A stretch of DNA of 64,000 bases from Zoogloeaceae bacterium (GCA_024235675.1 JACKLZ010000005.1:124001-188000); one strand, 5' to 3'. Shown: positions 25,063 through 34,966, numbered from the stretch's first letter. The notes: generated by a model not told the origin, from the letters alone. Numbers and translations are program-made.

Positions 25063-26076
25063 ATGAAAGCCATTGCCTATCAAAAGTCCCTGCCCATCGA
25101 CCACGCCGACGCGCTGCAAGACATCCGCCTGCCGGACCCGATCGCCACCGGTCGTGACCTGCTGGTCGAGATCAAGGCGGTATCTGTCAACCCGGTCGAT
25201 ACCAAGATCCGCGCCAACGTGGCGCCCGCCGAGGGCGACTGGAAAGTGCTGGGCTGGGATGCGGCCGGTGTGGTGCGCGCCGTCGGGCCGGACGTGACGC
25301 TCTTCAAAGTGGGCGACCGGGTGTGGTACGCCGGCGACCTGACCCGCCCCGGCACCAACGCCGAACTGCATCTGGTGGACGAGCGCATCGTCGGTCGCAT
25401 GCCGGCCAGCCTGGACTTTGCCCAGGCCGCCGCCCTGCCGCTGACCGCGATCACTGCCTGGGAGATGCTGTTTGACCGCCTGCAACTGGTGCCGGGCAAG
25501 CAGGCCACCCCCGCGCAGCTGCTGATCATCGGCGCCGCCGGCGGTGTGGGCTCGATCATGACCCAGCTCGCCCGTCAGCTCACCGACGTCACCGTCATCG
25601 GCACCGCCTCACGGCCCGAAACGCAGGACTGGGTGCGCGAACTCGGCGCCCATCACGTCATCGACCACAGCCAGCCGCTGGCCGAAGAAGTCGCCCGTCT
25701 CGGCCTTGGCTCGTTCACCCACGTGGTGAGCCTCAACCAGACCGAGCAGCACTTCGCGCAGGTGGCCGAGCTGATCGCGCCGCAGGGCCGCTTCGGCCTG
25801 ATCGACGATCCGGTCACGCTCGACATCAAGCTCCTCAAGCGCAAGAGCGTGTCGCTGCACTGGGAGTTCATGTACACCCGCTCGATGTTCCAGACGGCCG
25901 ACATGATTGCCCAGCACCGCTTGCTGAGCGAGATGGCCACGCTGGTCGACGACGGCCGCCTGCGCAGCACGGTGGGCGAGCACTTCGGCACCATCAATGC
26001 CGCCAACCTCAAGCGCGCACATGCCTTGCTGGAGACCAACAAAGCGCGCGGCAAAATCATTCTCGAAGGCTTCTGA
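25063..26076 (+). CDS. Zinc-type alcohol dehydrogenase / quinone reductase family oxidoreductase
   Basis: 337 residues of the MDR superfamily. MKAIAYQKSLPIDHADAL opens the family; VNPVDTKIRANV, GWDAAGVVRAVGPDVTLFKVGDRVWYAG and the Rossmann loop LLIIGAAGGVGSIMTQLARQ bind NADP(H). The usual Cys/His zinc ligands are absent, which argues for a zinc-independent quinone or enone reductase despite the family name. ATG 25063 has GGAGC upstream; longer in-frame starts lack similarity. Divergent from a LysR gene that probably controls it. Confidence 0.9.
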   Translation: MKAIAYQKSLPIDHADALQDIRLPDPIATGRDLLVEIKAVSVNPVDTKIRANVAPAEGDWKVLGWDAAGVVRAVGPDVTLFKVGDRVWYAGDLTRPGTNAELHLVDERIVGRMPASLDFAQAAALPLTAITAWEMLFDRLQLVPGKQATPAQLLIIGAAGGVGSIMTQLARQLTDVTVIGTASRPETQDWVRELGAHHVIDHSQPLAEEVARLGLGSFTHVVSLNQTEQHFAQVAELIAPQGRFGLIDDPVTLDIKLLKRKSVSLHWEFMYTRSMFQTADMIAQHRLLSEMATLVDDGRLRSTVGEHFGTINAANLKRAHALLETNKARGKIILEGF

Positions 26077-26080
26077 ACGC

Positions 26081-26121
26081 AAGAACGCCCGCGACAGATG
26101 CGCTGGCGCGGACGTTCTTTT
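26081..26121 (+). terminator. Probable terminator after the oxidoreductase gene
   Basis: A 17-bp stem with two mismatches starts AAGAACG (26081-26087) and closes CGTTCTT (26113-26119), with a short loop ATGCG and five T at its 3' edge. It begins 4 bp past the stop codon. Confidence 0.7.
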
Positions 26122-26124
26122 CGC

Positions 26125-26148
26125 ATGCGCCCCCGATCGGGGGCGCAT
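26125..26148. repeat. 24-bp perfect palindrome
   Basis: ATGCGCCCCC followed by GATC and its mirror GGGGGCGCAT forms a perfect 24-bp palindrome directly after the terminator stem, with no T-run. It separates two convergent genes and may reinforce transcription termination or be a protein-binding site. Confidence 0.7.
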
Positions 26149-26176
26149 CAGCGCATCGCTTCTGCGCCGAACGGCC

Positions 26177-26806
26177 TTAGCGTCGAACCGGCTTTCTCGC
26201 CTTGAGTCGCTGAGCGCGCAAACCCGGGTGCTGATAACGAATCACCCCCAGCGCCAACAAGGCCACGGCCAGCAGCGCCAAGCCGTCGGGCTCGGGTACC
26301 GGCAACGTGCGCAGCTGAAGATTGCCGCGAATCTCGCCGCCCGGGAAGGTCGAGGTGTGCACATTGATGTATACCTGACCGCTCGCCAAAGCCGCGACCA
26401 GCGCCGCTTCAGACCCAGCCACCGTGCCGCCCCCCGGGCCGTTGAGGAAGTCTGGCGCAAAGACACTTGAATTGGTGAGATCGAACAAGCCGCTGTAGGT
26501 CGCCCCGGTCACGCCGCTCACAAAGCCGGCCAAACCCACGGCGACACCAGCATTGGTGCCGGGCACGGCGCAACAGTGCAGATGCGCCGCGGTGGTGTTC
26601 CCGGTCAGCGCAGCAAAGCTCAGATCCACCGACAGGGTATTGGCGCTCGCGTCATAGCCCACGGTAATCACACCCGTAGCAGGCGATAGATTGGCAGGGG
26701 ACTCGTTCGTGCCAGCCAGGGTCGCCGTGTAATACACCGGGTCGGCCCAAGCGCTACCGATGCACAGCGACAGGAGCGCTATCAGTCGTAAACCAAAACG
26801 CTTCAT
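26177..26806 (-). CDS. CHRD-domain PEP-CTERM protein, secreted
   Basis: 209 residues from ATG 26806, with GAGGTGG six bases upstream. A signal peptide (LIALLSLCIGSAWA) precedes a CHRD domain: YYTATLAGTNESPAN, AAHLHCCAVPGTNAGVAV and QVYINVHTSTFPGGEIRGNL, a beta-sandwich repeat named after chordin. A PEP-CTERM signal closes it: VPEPDGLALLAVALLALGV and an Arg/Lys-rich tail that is longer than usual (about 20 residues). It is the second exosortase substrate in the window. A weak sigma-54-like element (GG-N10-GC, 26849-26862) lies about 40 bp upstream. Surface or matrix location is inferred from the sorting signal. Confidence 0.9.
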   Translation of the reverse strand: MKRFGLRLIALLSLCIGSAWADPVYYTATLAGTNESPANLSPATGVITVGYDASANTLSVDLSFAALTGNTTAAHLHCCAVPGTNAGVAVGLAGFVSGVTGATYSGLFDLTNSSVFAPDFLNGPGGGTVAGSEAALVAALASGQVYINVHTSTFPGGEIRGNLQLRTLPVPEPDGLALLAVALLALGVIRYQHPGLRAQRLKARKPVRR

Positions 26807-27046
26807 CGCAGCCACCTCGCCAAACGCCCCCTCGTGAAGATCACGAAGGCTCTTGCTATCCCAAGCATAAGCAGCGCCAGATCAGCTATCCAATTGATTT
26901 TCAATCTCTTTCAATTTCCTGTGCGCCCAGACAAGTCCGGCGCTGTAAAGCCATCCGACACCGTGACCACAAGGACGCACCCTAAAGTCGACTTGCGCGC
27001 CGGCGCCGGCTTCGATTGAATCGCAGGTCCGTCAGCTGCCAATGTC

Positions 27047-27949
27047 ATGACCCATACCCACCTCGACCCCCGCGCCGCCGCCCTCATGATTCTGCTGTGC
27101 ACCATCTGGGGGCTGCAGCAGGTGGCGATCAAACTCGCCACACCCGACATGGCGCCGGTGCTGCAATCAGCCATCCGCTCGATCGGTGCGGTGGGCCTGG
27201 TGTGGCTGTGGGCGCGGCATCGCGGCATCAATCTGCGCCTGAACGACGGCACGCTGCGACCGGGCCTGCTGGCGGGGGTGCTGTTTGCCGGGGAATTTGC
27301 CCTGCTGTACTGGGCACTGCTCTACACCTCGGCCTCGCGCGGCGTCATCTTTCTGTACACCGCGCCCTTCATCGTCTCGCTGGCGGTGGTCTGGCGCCTG
27401 CCCAACGAACACATGCGGCCGACCCAATGGGCCGGACTCGCGCTGGCCTTTGCCGGCGTGCTCGCCTTGTTCGGCGAAGGCTTGCTCAAGCCGGCCGGCA
27501 CCACCTGGATCGGCGACATGATGATGCTCGGCGCCGCCGTGCTGTGGGCCGGCACCACGCTGACCATCAAATTTTCGCGTCTGGCCACCGCCGCGCCGGA
27601 AAAGACCCTGCTCTACCAGCTGGCGGTATCGGCGGCCGTGCTGTCGGCCCTCGCCCTGGCCCTGGGCGAAACCCGCGTGGGCGCCATCACCCCCACCTTG
27701 CTCCTCAGCCTGGGCTTTCAGATCGTCATCGTCGCGGCGATCAGTTACGCCGCCTGGTTCTGGCTGATCCGCCACTACCCGGCCACGCGCCTGTCGGCCT
27801 TCTCGTTTCTGACGCCCGTGATGGGGGTGCTCGCCGGCGTGGTGTTTCTCGACGAGCCGCTGACGCCGCCAATCATGATCGCCATGACGCTGGTCGGCGT
27901 CGGCATCTGGCTGGCCAACCGGCGGCCACGTCTGACTACCCCCAGGTAG
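27047..27949 (+). CDS. EamA/DMT-superfamily exporter
   Basis: 300 residues with ten membrane helices in two EamA repeats. Helix starts such as AALMILLCTIWGLQQVAIKL, GLLAGVLFAGEFALLYWALL and the second-repeat PVMGVLAGVVFLDEPL are typical. Members export amino acids or other metabolites; no substrate can be assigned. It faces the minus-strand CHRD gene across a 240-bp gap and is followed 102 bp later by the di-heme enzyme gene. Confidence 0.9.
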   Translation: MTHTHLDPRAAALMILLCTIWGLQQVAIKLATPDMAPVLQSAIRSIGAVGLVWLWARHRGINLRLNDGTLRPGLLAGVLFAGEFALLYWALLYTSASRGVIFLYTAPFIVSLAVVWRLPNEHMRPTQWAGLALAFAGVLALFGEGLLKPAGTTWIGDMMMLGAAVLWAGTTLTIKFSRLATAAPEKTLLYQLAVSAAVLSALALALGETRVGAITPTLLLSLGFQIVIVAAISYAAWFWLIRHYPATRLSAFSFLTPVMGVLAGVVFLDEPLTPPIMIAMTLVGVGIWLANRRPRLTTPR

Positions 27950-28051
27950 CATCCACACCAGCCTCAGAACCTTCTCGCACCCAGGCGTCTAAAGTTAAGG
28001 ACTTGAGCGCAGGCCATGCTGCTGCGCGGTTTCGTGACGAGGAGAGCTACG

Positions 28052-29119
28052 ATGCAATGGCGGCGACGCCTTGACAGATGGCTGTTTGCCGTGGCGCTAT
28101 GCGCGTCGGGCGCCGCCATGGCGCTCGACTGCGGTCCGACGCCGCAACCGGCCATGGTCGAACTGGGCCGCTACCTGTTCTACGACACCTTGCTCTCCGG
28201 ACCGGGCTATATAGCCTGCGCCTCGTGCCACCAAGCAGCACGCGCCTTCACCGACGGCCGGCCGGTGGCCATCGGCATCACCGGGCAGCGACATCCGCGC
28301 AATACCCCCAGCCTCGCCAACGTGGCCTGTCTCAGCGTGCTGACCTGGGCCGACCCGACTCAGCGCAGCCTGGTGGCGCAGTCGTCCATCCCGCTGTTTT
28401 CACGCCACCCGGTCGAGATGGCATCGGCCGGACGCGAAGCCGAAATCCTCGCACGCCTGCAGGTCAACATCGCCTATCAAACGCGCTTCGCCGCTGCCTT
28501 TCCACACACCGGCGGGCACATCGACTGGCCATCTATCCAGAGCGCGCTGGCGGCCTTTCAACGCACATTGATATCTGCCGACGCCGACTACGATCGCGGC
28601 CCGCGCGCGCTCAGCGCTCAGGCGCAACAGGGGCTGGCGCTCTTCAGCAGCGCGCGACTGGGCTGCGCCAGTTGTCATCGGCCACCGCTGTTCACCGACG
28701 CCGACCGACACGCGCCAGCCCACTCGGCACAGCCGTATCACAACACCGGGCTCTACAACCTCGATGGCCAGGGCAGCTTGCCGGCCGGCCCACAGGGCTT
28801 GATCGAGTACACGGCCAAGGCCGCCGATCGCGGTCGCTTCCGCACACCCTCGCTGCGCAATGTGGCGCTTACCGCGCCATACATGCACGACGGCTCCATC
28901 CCCACACTGGCCGCCGTCATCGACCACTATGCCGCCGGTGGCCGCGCCGCACTGAGCGGTGCGCGCTCACCGCTGACCGACCCACGCATCCGCGGCTTCA
29001 CGCTGAGCACCGCCGAACGGGCGCAGCTACTCGCCTTTCTTGAGGCGCTGACCGACCACGGCTTTGTCACCGACCCTCGCCTTCAGACACCGTTTCGATA
29101 TATCGCCAACCCCGAGTAA
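28052..29119 (+). CDS. MbnH-family periplasmic di-heme enzyme (MauG/CcpA superfamily)
   Basis: 355 residues. A signal peptide precedes two c-type heme sites, CASCH (56-60) and CASCH (205-209). The MbnH subgroup is indicated by VELGRYLFYDTLLSG, ARAFTDGRPVAIGITG, FSRHPVEMASAGREAEILARL, PYHNTGLYNLDGQGS and APYMHDGSIPTLAAVIDHY. MbnH enzymes use a bis-Fe(IV)-like state to oxidise a tryptophan of the partner MbnP to kynurenine in copper-related systems. No MbnP-like gene flanks this one. The start has GAGGAGAG upstream; a frame 12 codons longer is less likely. Confidence 0.9.
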   Translation: MQWRRRLDRWLFAVALCASGAAMALDCGPTPQPAMVELGRYLFYDTLLSGPGYIACASCHQAARAFTDGRPVAIGITGQRHPRNTPSLANVACLSVLTWADPTQRSLVAQSSIPLFSRHPVEMASAGREAEILARLQVNIAYQTRFAAAFPHTGGHIDWPSIQSALAAFQRTLISADADYDRGPRALSAQAQQGLALFSSARLGCASCHRPPLFTDADRHAPAHSAQPYHNTGLYNLDGQGSLPAGPQGLIEYTAKAADRGRFRTPSLRNVALTAPYMHDGSIPTLAAVIDHYAAGGRAALSGARSPLTDPRIRGFTLSTAERAQLLAFLEALTDHGFVTDPRLQTPFRYIANPE

Positions 29120-29128
29120 GTGCCCCCG

Positions 29129-30148
29129 CTAGTCGCAACGATCGCCCACACAGCGCACCACGAGTGGCGCGCCTGTCACGCGGCGCATCACCAGCATCAC
29201 CGCCGCAATCCCCAGCAGCATCGACACGAACGCACCCAGCGCCACCGGCGATAGAGACGGTATCGCCACCAGCAGCAAGGTATCGTTTCCGCCGGGAATG
29301 AGCGCTCCGCCGAGGCCCATCAGCAGTCCGCCACCAAAGCGCCGGGCGAGCTCAATCGGCGCGCCCAGTCGTACGCGGAAACTGCCGCGCTGAAGCGCAG
29401 ACAAGACCATGCCGCCGAGCAAGGCCAGCAAGAGCAAACCATGCCCGGCCGCCGGCGGCATGCTCGCGCCCAGCCAGGAGCCGGCCTCGGTACGCAGAAA
29501 ATTGGTGTAGGTCCACGCGCCGTAGCCACCGAACAAGATCCCGCCAGACACGCCCATCAACAGCGCGGCGGTCGACAAGCGATAGGCCGGCGCGACCAGG
29601 CGTTGCCGCCAGCGCGGGGGCGTATCGTCGCCCACACGCAGCACCCGGATCAGCTCCCAAATCCCCGCGCACGCCAACGCCGCGATGAGCACGCCGGCCC
29701 AGACCGAGGGCTCGGCCCAGAAGCTGGGCAAGGGGGTCACGCGGGAAATCGCCATCTGCATATCGACACTATCCCAGCCCGCCACACTGATGACGAAGCC
29801 AAGCAGGGTCAGCCCCATGGCGAGTTCACCGTCGGCCAGATGCTGCAGCGTGGACAACGAGCAACCGCCATTGATCGCCGCGCCCACGCCAAACACGAAA
29901 CCGCCCATCAGTACCAGCGCAGCCGGCTCACGGGCCAGACCGGGCGTGGCGAGTCCGCCGGTGGCGAAAATCAGGATGCCGGACACCAGGCACGCCCACA
30001 GCGCCGCCTTGCCGAAGCTGGCCAGCATGTAGGCGGTGCGCGAGCTCATCACCTCGGCCACGGCTCTGACCGAGCACAGGCTGGCGCGATGGCTGGCAAA
30101 GCCGATGATCGCAACCAGGACGATGGCAAAGATGAGATGAAGCGACAT
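29129..30148 (-). CDS. YeeE/YedE-family sulfur-compound transporter
   Basis: 339 residues, nine or more membrane helices. Conserved cysteines of the thiosulfate-transport family are visible in ASHRASLCSVRAVAEVM and AAINGGCSLSTLQHLADG; the glycine-rich LLMGLGGALIPGGNDTLLL matches the pseudo-repeat. Such proteins import thiosulfate (TsuA) or related sulfur compounds. ATG 30148 fits the family start; a GTG ten codons upstream is an alternative. It is convergent with the di-heme gene, stops 9 bp apart. Confidence 0.85.
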   Translation of the reverse strand: MSLHLIFAIVLVAIIGFASHRASLCSVRAVAEVMSSRTAYMLASFGKAALWACLVSGILIFATGGLATPGLAREPAALVLMGGFVFGVGAAINGGCSLSTLQHLADGELAMGLTLLGFVISVAGWDSVDMQMAISRVTPLPSFWAEPSVWAGVLIAALACAGIWELIRVLRVGDDTPPRWRQRLVAPAYRLSTAALLMGVSGGILFGGYGAWTYTNFLRTEAGSWLGASMPPAAGHGLLLLALLGGMVLSALQRGSFRVRLGAPIELARRFGGGLLMGLGGALIPGGNDTLLLVAIPSLSPVALGAFVSMLLGIAAVMLVMRRVTGAPLVVRCVGDRCD

Positions 30149-30255
30149 GGCGTGTCTTGGGGCAATGAACTCCGGCACCCATCAACATTGAGGGGCATCT
30201 TTATAGACTAGTCCGCCCCAAGCGACGGTTTCTTACACGTCGCCGGCCCCTGCGC

Positions 30256-30918
30256 TCAGACGGCGCCCGCCACGTGCAAATGCCCGGTCTTCACCCAGAT
30301 CACCGTCTCCACCTCCACAAAGGGATGGTGCGCGCTCAAGTGCGGGCTGCGCAGCCAGGTGCCGGCGGGGTAGCGGCCGTGCTCGTCGATGAACTCGCCG
30401 CTGAGCACAAAAATCTCCTCACCCCCCCAATGCCGGTGCGGCACAAAACGCTCGCCGGCCGGCCACTTCACCAGCGCCACGTGCTCGCCTTCAAATTCAT
30501 GCAACGGCATCACCTGCAAGCCACCCTGTCCCGGCAGCCACGCGGTTTTGGCGGTGTCGATGCGTACGCTGGCGGTATCGCCCGGCGCAAACTGGTGCAG
30601 CTTCACAAACAGCGTGCAGCCCCCCTCGCTGAAGGGCGCATGGCCGCTGCCCGGCGGGTTGCGAAAATAGGTGCCGGGGCCGAAATCGCCGTGCTCATCG
30701 GAGAACACCCCGTCGAGCACCAGAATCTCTTCCCCGCCGGGATGTTCATGCCGGCTGAAGCGCGCCCCGGCCTCGTAGCGCACCACGCTGGTGGCGTGGC
30801 CGCGCTCGGCATCTTCGCGCGCCAGCGGCTTGCGCCACACCCCCGGCATCGGGCTGGGCTGCCAGGGCGCGGCCGCCGTGTCGATAATCACCTGTCGGGT
30901 GAAATCCATGTTGAGCAT
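30256..30918 (-). CDS. Double-cupin protein, ChrR-like cupin domains
   Basis: 220 residues with two similar cupin halves: RYEAGARFSRHEHPGGEEILVLDG with GTYFRNPPGSGH, and KWPAGERFVPHRHWGGEEIFVLSGEF with GTWLRSPHLSAHHPF. Each half has His/Glu residues suited to bind a metal. Similar cupin domains form the sensory C-terminus of the anti-sigma factor ChrR, but the zinc-binding N-terminal domain is missing, so this is a stand-alone cupin of unknown function, perhaps a dioxygenase or small-molecule sensor. Cytoplasmic, no signal peptide. The gene is monocistronic. Confidence 0.85.
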   Translation of the reverse strand: MLNMDFTRQVIIDTAAAPWQPSPMPGVWRKPLAREDAERGHATSVVRYEAGARFSRHEHPGGEEILVLDGVFSDEHGDFGPGTYFRNPPGSGHAPFSEGGCTLFVKLHQFAPGDTASVRIDTAKTAWLPGQGGLQVMPLHEFEGEHVALVKWPAGERFVPHRHWGGEEIFVLSGEFIDEHGRYPAGTWLRSPHLSAHHPFVEVETVIWVKTGHLHVAGAV

Positions 30919-31143
30919 GTCGCAGTGTTCCTCGATTGCGTCAGCAGAAGCGAAACCCGTCAGTTGTACCGCAATTCGCGTCTGACTTCAGTTGTAGGCC
31001 CTGACGCTGCGTACTGGTAGGATATTCTCCGACACTGCCCGTCAATCGGTCACACTCCCGATGCCGCGCAGTTCCTTCTAATCTGCCGCCGACAAGACAA
31101 ACTACCGAGTACCCTGCGCAGCGCTGCGAGGCTGCGCCTTTCG

Positions 31144-32439
31144 ATGAAAAAGACGCTGTTACGCTTCGCCCGTTCGGCACTCGGCCCACTGGTCCACTGG
31201 CTCCCCGCCAGCTGGCGCTTTGCCGCCTATAGCCGGGCCATCCGCTGCGAAACGAAACTGCCGGAAAAAATCGTCTTCAAGCTGGCCGAAACCCGCGAAG
31301 AGCTCGAAGCCTGTTTTCATTTGCTCCACGAAGCCTACGTCGACGCCGGCTTCATGAAACCCGACGCCTCCGGCCTGCGCGCCACCGTCTATCACGCCCT
31401 GCCCACCACCTCGACGCTGCTGTGCCGCTCCGGCGACCGGGTCGTAGCCACCGTGTCGCTGGTTCGCGAAAGTGCAATGGGCTTTCCGATGCAGCGCATT
31501 TTCGACATCACCGCCATCCGCGAGACCGGCGGCAATATCGCCGAAGTGTCCGCGCTCGCCATCGACCGTCGCTTCCGTTCGGCCAGCGGGCGCATCTTGC
31601 TGCCCCTGCTCAAGTTCATGTACGAGTACGCCACGCGGCAGTTCGATGCGCGCCATCTGGTCATTGCCGTCAATCCGCGTCATATCGGTTTTTACGAGGC
31701 CATCCTGTGCTTCCGGCGCCTCAAGCAAAGCACCGTGGCTCACTACGATTTCGTGAATGGCGCGCCCGCGGTGGGCGCCCATCTCGACCTGGGCTCGGCG
31801 CCAACGGTTTTCCGCCGGCGCTATCAGGGCCAGCCGCCCGAAAAAAACCTGCACCACTACTTCACCAGCGCCAGCCTGCCCAACACCCAGTGGCCAACCA
31901 AACGCTTCTACACCACCACAGACCCGGTCATGACCCCGGCCCTGATCGACTACTTCTTCAACGAACGCACCCAGGCCTTCGCCACCCTGCGCCTGCGCGA
32001 GCTGATGCTGCTGCACTCGATCTACGACCTGCAAGCCTACAAGAGCGTGCTGCCGCCGGTGCCCGAAGACGCCCCCCGCTCGGAGATGCGTCGCCGAACC
32101 CACCGGCGTTTCTCCGTCCGCTGCCCCGGCGAGTTCTCCACCCGCCAACTCGGCATCCGGCGAAACTTCGAACTGACGGTATTCGAATGCTCCGCCACCG
32201 GCTTTCGCGCTCACAGCACCAACCGGCTGCCCGCCGGCAGCAGCGGCACGGTCATCCTCGAGCTGGGCGCCGCCGACTGGAGCGTGATGCGTGTCACCGT
32301 CTTGCGGCTCGGCTCACAAGACCGCCACATCGCGCTCATCCGCATCGACCACGATGACCTGGCCTGGCGCAAATTCGTCGGCGCGCTCGGCAAGGCCAGC
32401 ACGCACGGGGATCTGGAGGAAGCGACGCGGTTTGTGTAG
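31144..32439 (+). CDS. FeeM-type N-acyl amino acid synthase fused to a PilZ domain
   Basis: 431 residues. The N-terminal part (about 45-240) is a GNAT-like acyltransferase of the FeeM/autoinducer-synthase type: FKLAETREELEACFHLLHEAYVDAGFM, VVATVSLVRESAMGFPM, GGNIAEVSALAIDRRFR and LVIAVNPRHIGFYEAILCF. A helical linker follows. From about residue 315 a PilZ domain begins with RRRTHRRF, the RxxxR c-di-GMP motif, continuing with a second-motif-like ECSATGFRAHS and VTVLRLGSQDRHIALIRI. FeeM enzymes join acyl-ACP fatty acids to amino acids such as tyrosine. The fusion suggests synthesis controlled by c-di-GMP. Its ribosome binding site is weak. Confidence 0.85.
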   Translation: MKKTLLRFARSALGPLVHWLPASWRFAAYSRAIRCETKLPEKIVFKLAETREELEACFHLLHEAYVDAGFMKPDASGLRATVYHALPTTSTLLCRSGDRVVATVSLVRESAMGFPMQRIFDITAIRETGGNIAEVSALAIDRRFRSASGRILLPLLKFMYEYATRQFDARHLVIAVNPRHIGFYEAILCFRRLKQSTVAHYDFVNGAPAVGAHLDLGSAPTVFRRRYQGQPPEKNLHHYFTSASLPNTQWPTKRFYTTTDPVMTPALIDYFFNERTQAFATLRLRELMLLHSIYDLQAYKSVLPPVPEDAPRSEMRRRTHRRFSVRCPGEFSTRQLGIRRNFELTVFECSATGFRAHSTNRLPAGSSGTVILELGAADWSVMRVTVLRLGSQDRHIALIRIDHDDLAWRKFVGALGKASTHGDLEEATRFV

Positions 32440-32499
32440 CCCGGACGCTGGCGCGACATGCCGGCCCACACAGCATGGGGCGGCACGTCGGCCTGCGCG

Positions 32500-33096
32500 T
32501 CAGGCGTTCAGTGCGGTCTCGATTTCGGAAAAGGTCTGCGCGATCGTTCCGGATGGCATGGAGATCCCGAGCTGCCGGGCAAGCTGAGTGGCAGAGAACA
32601 AGCCGCGCACCGAGACCGTGCCGGAACTGTCGCGCTCGACGACCAGCAGGTGGTGCCGGCCCGAGCGTTGCAGCGTCGCCGCGATGTGGCCAACATGAGA
32701 GCGTCGGACATCGTCCATATCGACCGCCTCAACCCGCTCAGCCGCCACCATGAGGTCCCGCGCGGTCAGCTCCAGCGGCGTGGCGCCGCGCTCGGCAGCC
32801 AGTTTGACCGGGGCTTCACCAAGAATCTGGTCAGCGCACAGCAAGCCGAGCATGGCGTCGCTGTCGTCCACCACAAACAAGGAGCGCACGCCGCGCTTGA
32901 TCATGGACTGCGTGGCGTCGGGCAGGGCCACTTCGGGACTGATCGTGGCGGGCTCGACCCGGGTCAGGTCCGTCATGACCTCGACGGCCGGTGATTCGGC
33001 AGAAACCGCGCGAGTGAAATCGGCGGCCCTGAAGCGGCAGCTCTCGCCAGACAAAGACACCAGTGTGAGCGGTGCGAAATGGGTACGTTGCATCAT
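32500..33096 (-). CDS. CBS-domain pair protein
   Basis: 198 residues from the ATGATG at 33096, with GGGAG upstream. After about 45 N-terminal residues come two CBS motifs: EVALPDATQSMIKRGVRSLFVVDDSDAMLGLLCADQI and the second ending RHHLLVVERDSSGTVSVRGLFSATQLARQLG. CBS pairs usually bind adenine nucleotides and act as energy or ionic sensors. No fused catalytic domain is present, so the regulated partner is unknown. It faces the FeeM-PilZ gene end to end, 60 bp apart. Confidence 0.87.
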   Translation of the reverse strand: MMQRTHFAPLTLVSLSGESCRFRAADFTRAVSAESPAVEVMTDLTRVEPATISPEVALPDATQSMIKRGVRSLFVVDDSDAMLGLLCADQILGEAPVKLAAERGATPLELTARDLMVAAERVEAVDMDDVRRSHVGHIAATLQRSGRHHLLVVERDSSGTVSVRGLFSATQLARQLGISMPSGTIAQTFSEIETALNA

Positions 33097-33467
33097 GCAC
33101 TCCCTGAATGAGATTGCAATCGCCGAATCGGCGATCGGGTTATAGCGAAAATCGGGGCGCCCAAACGCCACAGCGCACCCAACTTTCACCGATGCTCCCG
33201 TACGTCTGCCCTCTGTCATGCGCTCATGAATGAGCTCACCGAGGCAGTTCGCCTTTGATTATCGCAACGTACCGACCCCCAATGACCACGACGTTCAGCC
33301 TGTTACGCCGTCGCGGCCACGCATTGTCCTTGTCTTTGCTGCTACGTTGACGCGACTGATTCTTTCACACTTGATGGTGCTTTGAAAACCACGCCAGACT
33401 GGCGTCGCACCCGGTCAGCAGCCATGATGAAACAGGCACATCGCCCTCATCATCCAAGGCCGCACCC
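33097..33467. other. Intergenic region between divergent CBS and membrane-protein genes
   Basis: 371 bp. A TTGACG at about 33348 followed by poorly conserved sequence at promoter spacing is the only hint of a plus-strand promoter. A small frame beginning at 33382 is Arg/His-rich with no binding site and is not called. I see no terminator, RNA gene or repeat. Confidence 0.45.
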
Positions 33468-33886
33468 ATGTCTTCAGCCCTGTTCCAGGATCTGCGCCAT
33501 CCCACCGGGCAATCCCGATCCGCAAGAACCGTCGAAGTCTTCGGCTGGATCCTGCTCGCCGAAGCACCACTGATTCTGTTTGCGCCGCATTGGGTGGCGG
33601 GCGTGTTGCAGCTGCCCGAACTGAGCGATCAGGCCGCGAACTACTTTCGCCTGGTCGGGCTCTTGGTGGGGGGCTTGGGGATGCTGTACGTGGTGAGCGG
33701 CCGGCTGAATGCGCGCGGCTTTGTGTTTGCCTCGCTGCTCGACCGACCGCTGGTGCCCTTCATCATGGCCGCACTGTGGTGGTTCGGCATTGTGCCGGGA
33801 CCGCTGGCGCTGTTCTTTGCGGTGTCTGATGGCGCGAGTTTTCTGTGGACGCTGTCGGCATGGCGGGCGGAACAGAATGCGGCCGC

Positions 33887-33908
<22 letters not shown>
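33468..33908 (+). CDS. Small four-helix membrane protein, unknown function
   Basis: 146 residues. Four hydrophobic segments: WILLAEAPLILFAPHWVAGVL, FRLVGLLVGGLGMLYVVSG, RPLVPFIMAALWWFGIVP and GPLALFFAVSDGASFLWTLSA. The N-terminal 25 residues are polar. No named family is recognised; the layout resembles small DoxX-like or DUF membrane proteins of Proteobacteria. Its 3' end overlaps the convergent C45 gene by 22 bp. Confidence 0.72.

Positions 33909-34966
<1,058 letters not shown>

Noticed and set aside
29129..30148. Functional operon of the di-heme enzyme with the YeeE transporter
   Set aside because: The genes are convergent, not co-transcribed.
33382..33573. Small plus-strand frame before the four-helix membrane protein
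   Set aside because: Short, Arg/His/Pro-rich, no binding site, overlaps the start of a better gene.
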